64,000 nt of DNA from NCBI GenBank assembly GCA_016648135.1, contig JADDOH010000306.1, forward strand, positions 62,001 to 126,000, written 5' to 3'. The DNA is from Agrypnia vestita (taxonomy: Eukaryota > Arthropoda > Insecta > Trichoptera > Phryganeidae). The notes under the pieces are model-generated. The model did no database searches. It saw only the letters and a program-made list of their open reading frames with translations, and was not told the DNA's origin. Made by a program: the position numbers and the translations under genes. Position 1 is the first letter of the stretch. The number at the start of each line of letters is the position of its first letter. Shown here piece after piece: positions 56,640-64,000 of the stretch.

Positions 56640-57290
56640 CTTTATCCCAACTCACTGTCATCGTCGACTGTTGGGGTCAGCTCTCCTCATTCTTGAGCTA
56701 TACTATATAATCTTCTATCCTGAATATCTTCATCCAATCCGTGCCTCTGCATATGACCATCCCTTTGTCGGTCTTTCTCTGGATGTAATTCGGGGAAGAT
56801 CCATGGAGATCGCCTGGTTAACATTGCGATCGGGTGCTTTGCGTCCAACGTGGCCATACCATCATATTGACGTATGTAACACCCAGGCTTCCACGAATGC
56901 GTGAACATTTTATTTTGTCTCTTAAAAATACTCCACATGACCATCTCAGCATGCGCGTTTCCGTTGTTTCAAGATGCCTACTGTATTTGCTGTACGGAGT
57001 CCGGCATCCGTAGCTATAGAGGAGGGTCGATCTGACAATTGTCTGGTATACTTTCATCATTCATATCATATAGGACTCCCGTCATGGATGATGTGTAATA
57101 TCTGCTGCACATCCTCCATCGTTATGGATGGGTATGGCAACATCATGTCTATGACAAGGTCTATATATAGGTTCACTTTATCTCTTGCCGGATAACTGTG
57201 TTCATTTGACTGATTTTGTAGAACCAAATAACAAGATGTTTTTAGTTTTAGACCATCTTCCCCATTGATAATCACTTGGAAACGAGCTAC
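56640..57290 (-). pseudogene. RTE-type LINE reverse transcriptase, C-terminal relic
   Basis: Three adjacent minus-strand frames carry consecutive parts of an RTE-like ORF2. 57275-57066 has IINGEDGLKLKTSCYLV. 57060-56818 has VYQTIVRSTLLYSYGC, LETTETRMLRWSCGVFLRDK and RIRGSLGV. 56944-56687 has ARRxPIAMLTRRSPW-like residues and DEDIQDRRLYSIAQE, which continues into RADPN. The words 'YxTIVRPxLLYGxEC', 'MLRWxCGVTxxDK' and 'DRxxWxxxxxxADP' appear in this order at the end of RTE elements. Frameshifts separate the parts and the fingers/palm with the catalytic Y-A-D-D are missing. It is a 5'-truncated, inactive copy. Confidence 0.9.
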
Positions 57291-57299
57291 TCGGTCGGC

Positions 57300-59190
57300 G
57301 ATCCTATTCGGTAATGGAATTAATCATACCGCCAGTTTATCCATTAAATCTTGTGACACTACCAAGGTATCTCGGTGTACGAAGTTGTTTCGTGAAAGAT
57401 AAGCTTGCTGTATGGTTTCTCATCATACGTCCTGTACTCTCATTTTTTTAATGTCCATATTTTCATAAAGCAAGATTTAAAAAAATAGGTGTTCTTGCAA
57501 TCTTCATGTTGTTCTAATTGTAAACAATAATATAATAAAAATACGCCGCCCGCTTTTCACCATGATGTTTAATTGGCGAATATCTGCAGTGGAAGGTTGG
57601 AGGAGCATTTGCATAAAAACATAATTTAATTCAAATGAATAACTTTTCGTACATGATAGTCTTTTGTGCGAAAATTGTATCATTGTTGTAAGAGAAGTGT
57701 GAGAATATTTAATTCCCAGTCGGTTAGTTTCATTGCTCGGGGATTTCATGACCTTTGGTTTAGGGGTCACATGTGCTATTGACATCATAATGTAAGTGAC
57801 AGTTGAAATATAATTTTGTGCTTACTTTATAAATCTGCCGATATACTCAACGCTGCACGGATAGAAAATGTTAGCTTCAATAACCCTTGAGTTATATCTA
57901 AAAATCTAAGTTAAGTTTCTAGAAACATATATGAAAATAAAAATTCAATTGTTTTTTAGTTCAACCTACTTGTATAATTTTTGTAACATGCGTTTCGCCT
58001 TATGATGGCATAATCACTCAACTTGAATCATGACAGCAAGTATAAGCTAAAACAACTAAAATGAATATGTGAAGTTATTTATTTCCGTAATTATTAATAT
58101 TTTATGGTCTTGTGAAAATACATATATAATTTACCTCAAAAAATCGCATTTTTAAATATTCATTTTCAATAATCGGATGAAATTTATTGTATCATTGTAA
58201 TAATTGTTAATAACAGCTAAACAAAAAAATATCATAAATTTGAAATGTGTAACACAATACCTCACATACCTTTTTTAATTTGACTCACAAACTGAAAACA
58301 GAAACAATATACACTCAATTATAATTTCAATATGCAGACTCGACGAATTAAGTTCCCAGTGTCTGAAATAATAAATCTCAATTTTAACCAGTGTCAGATT
58401 AATATCTTACGGGTACTTTGTTTTTATTTATTAGAAACATTTTAATTGAATGAATCCAAGGATCCTTATTCAAATATTGTGCAATTTGAACGACCACAGA
58501 GATATTGAGATAAGTTGCGAGTAAAGCACGTCTCGGGTCTCGATCGCTTCATACATTTCAACAAAGATTTCTCAATCCGCAGGCCTTCAAAGCCATATTT
58601 TCGAGTTACTCAGAAAATTCTGCACCACTGTTAGATTTTATCGTCTTCCTTTGCATGGTTGTTGTCGTACATAATGTATCTTGCCGTACACATGCACAAC
58701 GCCTAATGCCACTTCTCTACACTATATCTCCATCGGCATCGTGTGCTTCCTTTATGAATAGGTAAACCAAAACACCCTGTCAGGAATCACGCCAAAAATA
58801 TGATATATCGATATATCTATCCGTGTGAAAAAAGATATTGAATCCACACGCACTTTCTTCTTTGTAGGCACGCTCTTTCCTTCTTTTTTTGAATTTAAAA
58901 TCTTAGCAAGAAATCTCTTAAGGAATGGAAATTTATACACTAAGCGCTTTACATGCTATGCATTTGTATGATGGTTTACTTTATACGACACTTCATATGT
59001 GGGGTTTAAAAGCAAAGGCAGCAATATCAAAAAAAAAAAAATGCCGTCATCAAGGATTACCAATTTATAATGTACTGTATTCGAGATTTTATAGAAAACA
59101 TAGCTTATAAATTTATAAGAAACCTAATTTTGGAAGGGATAGATAGATACATAAAATCCAGAATTCATTATATTTCAAATTAGTAATCGC
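57300..59190. other. No gene seen
   Basis: AT-rich DNA with a 94-codon minus-strand frame at 57504-57788 that shows no motif. TTGGAAGGGATAGATA at about 59130 recurs near 5667 with similar flanks, which suggests a weak dispersed repeat. Confidence 0.4.
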
Positions 59191-59197
59191 TATTAGG

Positions 59198-59407
59198 AAA
59201 ACACCCCCTATGTATGTAAAAAACAATTATTTTTGATCTCTTTAAATTTTGGTGAAATATCGTAATATTAATCCATATTGTTCTATATTTCAAATGAGAT
59301 GTCTTTGATATTTACAGGACCTCTACATGAGTAGATTAATTCTAATTAAATTATCATAGCGTTTAGATTTTATTATGGGTGGAGAAAAATGACACATAGG
59401 GGGTTTT
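59198..59407. mobile_element. Inverted-repeat MITE, 210 bp
   Basis: AAACACCCCCTATGT at 59198-59212 and its reverse complement ACATAGGGGGTTTTT at 59393-59407 (one mismatch at the end) bound an AT-rich, noncoding interior. The GC-bearing ends stand out from the flanks. Confidence 0.75.
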
Positions 59408-59684
59408 TGTCGGTAAAATTGATCATATTTTATGCTATTAATGGCTTTGGCACCGGTCACCGGACACACTGCATAAAAATATTGTTAAATTATCTTATTG
59501 CTTAAAAAAATGGGAATTGAACCTACTATAAAAATCAATGTTCTGGTGTTTTATTGGTCGTTACAGCATGTGTATTTGCAAAATATATTGTGTAAGTACA
59601 CCATATACTGCATAATAAACTGCCTATAAATTTTCTTCGAATAAATGTTGACACAGAATACATCTTATGCGCGTTTCTTTAAGA

Positions 59685-59862
59685 CTTTTTAAAAATAGAT
59701 ATGCGACGCAGAATATGTATCGCATCAATATTCTTGCTATTTTCAAAATTATCTAAACACTTGTGCTATGAAAATAGGACTAACTTGCTGGTGTCCTGGA
59801 ATGGGGCTCGAACCACCATCCACCAGATTACTACGCGAGCGTCACGACCATAACACCAACAA
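59685..59862 (-). mobile_element. SINE family 1, full-length minus-strand copy
   Basis: On the minus strand GTTGGTGTTATGGTCGTGAC gives the A box and GGTTCGAGCCCCAT the B box (plus-strand 59801-59814). The body is CAGCAAGTTAGTCCTATTTTCATAGCACAAGTG, then the family tail to about 59685. It matches the 1471 copy throughout but with a different tRNA-like middle (anticodon region GCGTAGTAATC). Confidence 0.85.
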
Positions 59863-59899
59863 TCTATTATTAATATTACTAATATTTTATATTAGGTAG

Positions 59900-60935
59900 G
59901 ATATATTCTCTCCGTGCAAATTCTATGTAGACCTAAATGCGAATTGGTCTCAAGATTTATAAACATCTGCAAATTGCATATACTTATATTCCAGCTTTTG
60001 CATCTCAAACTTTTATTTTCTAAATGTATTATTATAAACTCAAACTATTTAAAAATTAAATAGTGCAAGTTCCATGACTTTTAAGTGAAAGTCTGTCTCT
60101 TTCCGCAGTTTTTATTTCCTACTTCTTATTAAATAGCTCATTTTATTTGGGGCAAAGTCATAATATCATTTACTCAACACAATGTGTTCGTTGTTTTCTC
60201 GCGTATTTAAACCAGGCAAACGACATTGTCTGTACGACGCGACGTTTTCGTTCTCAAATTATGACCTGAGATGAGACACGGTATAAAGAACAGGCACCTT
60301 TCATAAATTCTCCGCTTCCGCGTGTATTTTCTACCGAAGATTTAATTAATATGGGTATAAAAACAAACGCAGCAATATCACACTGAGATGTTTCTGAGAT
60401 AAGTACATAAAAACTGTCACTACTGAAGGAAATTTCTCTAGAATCTATGAAAATTACATCTTATAAATAAGTTTTTAAAAACATTTGCCCATTCAGTTTT
60501 TCTTTTGTATACGCGTATAAATAAATATAGTTATTGCTATATTTGCTACCAAATAGTGAACATTGCTGCATTTAATATTTACGTAATTGGATATTGCTGT
60601 CTTTGCTATGATTTTTCAGTCTAATCGATATCAGTTCTCACTTAAGTATGAAACTACCATTTTGTCACGTGACACACCCTTGGGGGTTGATTGCTTGAAG
60701 TAGATATTGTTGCCTTTACTTTTAATATTAATTTGGAGACATGATTTTGGGAGATATAGATATATATTTCCAATAAAATCTCGAAAGTCTTCGGTGACCC
60801 CATGACAAACTTTTTTTTAATTTTTAAGATGTTTTTGTCTTACTTGGGACACTATTATAACCCTCATTTATAGTATATAATATATGTAAACCTTATTATT
60901 ATAACAGATATTCATCAGACACGTGCATTCAAAAC
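59900..60935. other. No gene seen
   Basis: AT-rich DNA. The words GCAATATCACAC, ATTGCTGCATTT and ATTGCTGTCTTTGC recur loosely from 60370 to 60615 without a clear period. Confidence 0.4.
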
Positions 60936-60936
60936 A

Positions 60937-60960
60937 ATATATATATATAATATATATATA

Positions 60961-60993
<33 letters not shown>

Positions 60994-60994
60994 C
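60937..60994. repeat. (TA)n microsatellite
   Basis: Interrupted TA dinucleotide tract that immediately precedes a Penelope-like fragment, the same arrangement as at 30795-30967. Confidence 0.95.
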
Positions 60995-61076
60995 ACTTGG
61001 ATCTCGACTTCTGGAGTGAACGGGTGTGCTTGCCATCAATTCAAAACAGAACCCGAAATACAAGGCGAAAAATCCC

Positions 61077-61115
61077 TTTGACAATGGCCAGTGCTATCTG
61101 TCCAAAACGTTGGGT
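61077..61115 (+). ncRNA. Hammerhead-like core, family shared with 30931-30967
   Basis: CUUUGACAA, stem UGGCCAG/CUGUCC with loop UGCUAU, AAAAC, GUUGGG. The loop UGCUA and the spacing equal those of the 30931 copy (UGGCACG, UGCUAC, CGUGUC, GAAAC, GUCGG). The two arms differ at several positions, and one changed arm base leaves a C-U mismatch. The core G8 and G12 are mutated here, so cleavage is unlikely. Confidence 0.5.
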
Positions 61116-61189
61116 ACAATATAACAGTCTTTCTCAAGACTTACAATACGCGGGTTATCCTAGAAAATAATCCTTCATCTTTTACCCGC

Positions 61190-61550
61190 GAAAATCTTAA
61201 TATTAACATATATATATCGGACACAAAATTTGTAAACTTATTCTTAAGGACTCGGTGGGTAATATATACGTAATTTCCCCTCTATTCTTTTAACTCTTCC
61301 CCTCCCCTGATATATTTTCTAGATAAATCTGTACCTTTCGGCCGATCGGACCTCAAAATATGGAAACTTATTCGTTAGGACTCGGCGGGTAACATATGCG
61401 ATATTTCCCCCCTATTTTTTTAACCCTTCCCCTCTGCTTATATATTTTTGATACAAATCTATACCATTCGAATCGAACCTTTGTTTATCCTCACAATTTT
61501 ATTTTAAACTTAATCCTTAACCCGTGCAACGCCGGGTAAGGACAGCTAGT
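61190..61550 (-). repeat. Repeat family R1, minus-strand copy
   Basis: The reverse complement of 33905-34435: CCCGTGCAACGCCGGGTAAG then CAGCTAGT at the plus-strand right end, two copies of the 125-bp unit (GGACTCGGCGGGTAACATAT and GGACTCGGTGGGTAATATAT), and TTTTTAACCCTTCCCC. It has one unit fewer than the 33905 copy. SINE family 1 sequence starts exactly at its outer edge (61551). Confidence 0.85.
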
Positions 61551-61620
61551 ATTTAATAAAATTGTAAGAATATTGACGCGACTCTTCGGTGTTCGCATCT
61601 CTATTTTCTTTTTTTTAAAT
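61551..61620 (+). mobile_element. SINE family 1, tail fragment
   Basis: TTTAATAAAATTGTAAGAATATTGACGCG, TTCGGTGTTCGCATCTCTATTTTC and a T/A-rich end match the last 70 bp of the 1471 SINE. The junction with R1 at 61550/61551 is sharp, so R1 probably inserted into the SINE or joined it by recombination. Confidence 0.75.
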
Positions 61621-62579
61621 TTTCGGAACGAAATCATCTTTCAAGTGATATCAATGTTTTTTGTTTAGCTCGTACTCTCAAAAATATTTTATAATTATTT
61701 ATACAATAAGTAAAATAGTATACACTATTTAATTGAGAACAATATAGAAATATGTGCATTTTTTTACAACAAATCAAAGAACTCGAATTAAAAATTGTTC
61801 TACTAAAACATATTAACCACCGGTTACTTCAATTTGCATCAAGTATGACCAACGCTCAGTTTTTCCCAACATTTTTCTTTTGTCCCAACCAATGAGTTTC
61901 ACTTTTACACGACATTTTTTTAAATTGTTATTTTATTGGTTACAATTGTTTAATGTTGCCACAGACTATTATAAAGGTGTAGGTAATTATACAGTTATCA
62001 GATTTCACGTAGGTACCCTATAAGTACACAATTAATTTCGTGCTATATTTTAGCTTTTGAAAACTGATAACTTGCTTAAATAATGTACTTTCGAAAAAAA
62101 TAAAGAAAACAATCATATATAAAAAAATAATATTTATAAATTATATATTAATGTTACTTTTTATGTCTTTCTTTCTTTATTTGTTCCAATTCCCATATTA
62201 TTTAATTACAAATTTATTTTTAATTATTCACTTAAAATAAAATTTGAATCTGCGCGTATATTCATAATATTCGTTTACATAATTCCAGTAATTTTATATG
62301 TATGAAAAGATAGTTAATACTTATTTCTGAAATGCTGCTGAAATGTTACTAAAATCGCTCAGGTTCGCACTAGAAAACTTCTGGCTTGTAAGTACTTTCT
62401 TGATTTACTATCGCTGGAATACACATACGCGCTGACAACACCACCGCACGGTTCGCTATCGCTTCATCTGTGGATTTCTATGTCAACACAACTCTGTCAC
62501 ACTGACTGAGCAGTAGCCGATAGATCCCTTTTTATAGGTAATATCGTCTCCTCGACGTTTTCAGAATCCGGTGGACCGT

Positions 62580-62720
62580 TGGAGAGGTTTACATAGTGCG
62601 TAATTCCCAAATGTTGAATTGGGTGGCGAAAGTGTAGGGCCGATATGGGAGCCGATATGGATTATAAAACGGCCCTGGGTTTATAGTGAGTCCCTCTTCA
62701 CTGTGCATAATTACTTCTGA
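62580..62720 (+). repeat. Copy of the 46440-46545 segment
   Basis: GGTGGCGAAAGTGTAGGGCC, GATATGGGAGCCGATATGG, AAAACGGCCCTGGG and TCCCTCTTCACTGTGCA match the reverse complement of 46540-46440. At 46 kb this segment borders a Penelope-like hammerhead pair, but no such motif is visible here. The overlapping minus-strand frame is not considered a gene. Confidence 0.6.
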
Positions 62721-63716
62721 TTCTATCATGTCATGGCAACATTTTGGTTTAATTATGTAACTTATTTTTCCATTTTTAATTTTACGTTTTTTAAAATAAA
62801 CTATCATCCACATATTAAAGCATAAAACTTCTTCCTCAGCACTGGCAAAGCGAGTGAGGCCGGCATCAGGAATGCAATTGTGAGAATATAAATGAATAAT
62901 ACTTTACTACATTTTGCTGTCATGTTTATTCAAAACTAGAAATGAAGAGAGATGTGCACCTTTTCCCGTGAAGTAAAAGTGATTATTTATTGGTTTAAAA
63001 ATAAAGTGCTGTAGTGAAGGAATGGAGAAACCGAGATTTAATTGCTGAAACGACAATGCACTCAACTGTGGCGTCGAATTAATTTGTTGAACAATGGCGG
63101 CTATTTGGTCTGCATTGGTGGTGCACTCCGCGATTCTGTGATGGAATATCCGCGGAAAAAGGTCGCGTTGAACTCTCTCTGGGCACCGGAATTGAGTAGT
63201 TTAGTTATCTGCCAAACATTTATGAAAATGTACTACAGCACTAGGCAGAAGGTATCAAAAGCAGACATGTCCAAAATTAATATCTATATTATAATTGCTC
63301 CAAAAACGATCCACATAGTGCGCACATTGCTATTGTCAGTTTTAAAAAAACTTTAAAGAAGGGAGATGCAAACATTATTTTTTTAAAATAGAAATTATTT
63401 AATGTGCAGAAATTATCGTATATTTTTTTAATGTTCGAGTCACTTCCAAAATGGAATTTTATCAGAAAAAATTGATTTGTAGATTTTATTAAATCAATTG
63501 TTTATTTTCTGATGGCAAGTATATTTTTGATGTTACGTGAGTATAACTGTCAATTTGACGTGACTATAACCGTATAAAATGATGTTATCTTTTGATATAT
63601 TAATATATTTACATTAGGGGCAAATGAATTTGAAATGAAATGCTTTAACGTTGACCTGATAACTATTGTGGATATTAATTTCTAGATAAGTGCGTATCAA
63701 ACTTCCGATGTATCAA

Positions 63717-63807
63717 ATTCATTAACTAGCTAACGCTCTGCTAAACATCACGCTATTTCTCCACTGTGGGGGAAATGGCGTGATGGTAAGTTAGCTAGTT
63801 AATGAAT
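63717..63807. repeat. Inverted repeat at a LINE 3' end
   Basis: TTCATTAACTAGCTAAC (63717 on) and GTTAGCTAGTTAATGAA pair. Inside them CATCACGCTATTTCTCC and GGGGGAAATGGCGTGATG also pair, giving arms of about 40 bp with a short loop. The right arm overlaps the 3' end of the LINE relic at 63799-63987, whose homologue at 53430-53455 has a similar TTAGCTAACTAA palindrome. Confidence 0.85.
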
Positions 63808-63987
63808 AACTAGCTTGCAAGTTCGACAATTACTGAGGCTTCTAACAGGACCATCTTCCAGCATCTGGTTTATCTGGTCATGCCAAATCTTCCGCGGCCG
63901 ATATCTATTTCTGGTGCGAACAACACTCGCATCATACATCTCTCTTACTATGTTCATTCGTTCAATACGACCAAATAAACTTATCCT
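63799..63987 (-). pseudogene. LINE ORF2 C-terminal relic, copy 2, at window edge
   Basis: An unbroken minus-strand frame of 62 codons runs from RISLFGRIERMNIVREMYDA through RTRNRYRPRKIWHDQINQML to GPVRSLSNCRTC and a stop at 63799-63801. It is the same family as 53192-53450 (shared DASxxxxxRNRxRPRKxWHDQI). This copy lacks the deletion that broke the other frame. A stop lies just upstream, so the copy is 5'-truncated or frameshifted at the window edge. Confidence 0.82.
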
Positions 63988-64000
63988 TTAATTTTTTTCA

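Noticed and set aside
1..64000. Prokaryotic operons, ribosome binding sites, origins or plasmid functions
   Set aside because: The texture, SINEs, LINE tails and MITEs show eukaryotic nuclear DNA. No bacterial gene was found.
1..64000. LTR retrotransposon or viral insertion
   Set aside because: I found no direct long repeats with TG...CA ends, primer-binding site, protease, integrase or capsid words.

Overview
The window reads as AT-rich, gene-poor nuclear DNA from an animal, most likely an arthropod and probably an insect. The evidence is tRNA-derived SINE heads with Pol III A and B boxes, several C-terminal tails of non-LTR reverse transcriptases, MITEs with TA or TAA target duplications (pogo/Tigger and PIF/Harbinger types), Penelope-like terminal motifs, and recurring 'taggtaggtacct' words common in lepidopteran and hemipteran genomes. 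The order cannot be fixed from sequence alone. No intact protein-coding gene was recognised. Nearly all open frames are short and unsupported. The window is best read as intergenic or intronic DNA built from decayed transposable elements.

Layout. 1-9 kb: GC-richer start, LINE tails, a tRNA-derived SINE (1471-1663), a hairpin MITE (4853-5024), a possible pogo-like transposase exon (5794-5953), a 691-bp element full of GCATGC subterminal words (6372-7062), and protein-like minus-strand frames at 8.0-9.1 kb. 9.3-10.4 kb: an 18-unit, about 64-bp minisatellite with (GAT)n cores and two alternating subtypes. 11.7-13.8 kb: a strongly decayed satellite of about 76-bp period plus larger duplications. 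15.8-19.4 kb: a 109-bp duplication, a frameshifted minus-strand coding relic (16648-16940), two long foldback elements and a GC-rich MITE. 20-31 kb: mostly featureless AT-rich DNA with a candidate 5' exon at 20.4-20.8 kb, a tRNA-Val-like relic and degenerate foldbacks. 30.9-36.9 kb: Penelope-like inverted repeat, twin hairpins, a 125-bp triplicated repeat, another foldback, and a 1.67-kb inverted structure carrying a pair of SINEs and a tRNA-Gly(CCC)-like gene. 38.4-46.7 kb: a repeat carrying clustered heat-shock elements, Harbinger and pogo MITEs, LINE relics and Penelope-like inverted motifs. 48-64 kb: further copies of the same families, an RTE-type LINE tail (56640-57290) and a LINE tail running off the right edge.

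The most interesting signal is shared. At least ten places carry the ordered core of a hammerhead ribozyme: CUGAYGA or a close variant, then an imperfect stem II, then GAAAC, often followed by GUC or GUU. They belong to several Penelope-like repeat families, and several lie as inverted pairs. Each minisatellite unit at 9.3-10.4 kb holds the same words in a compatible circular order. All elements appear degenerate, and cleavage activity is untested.
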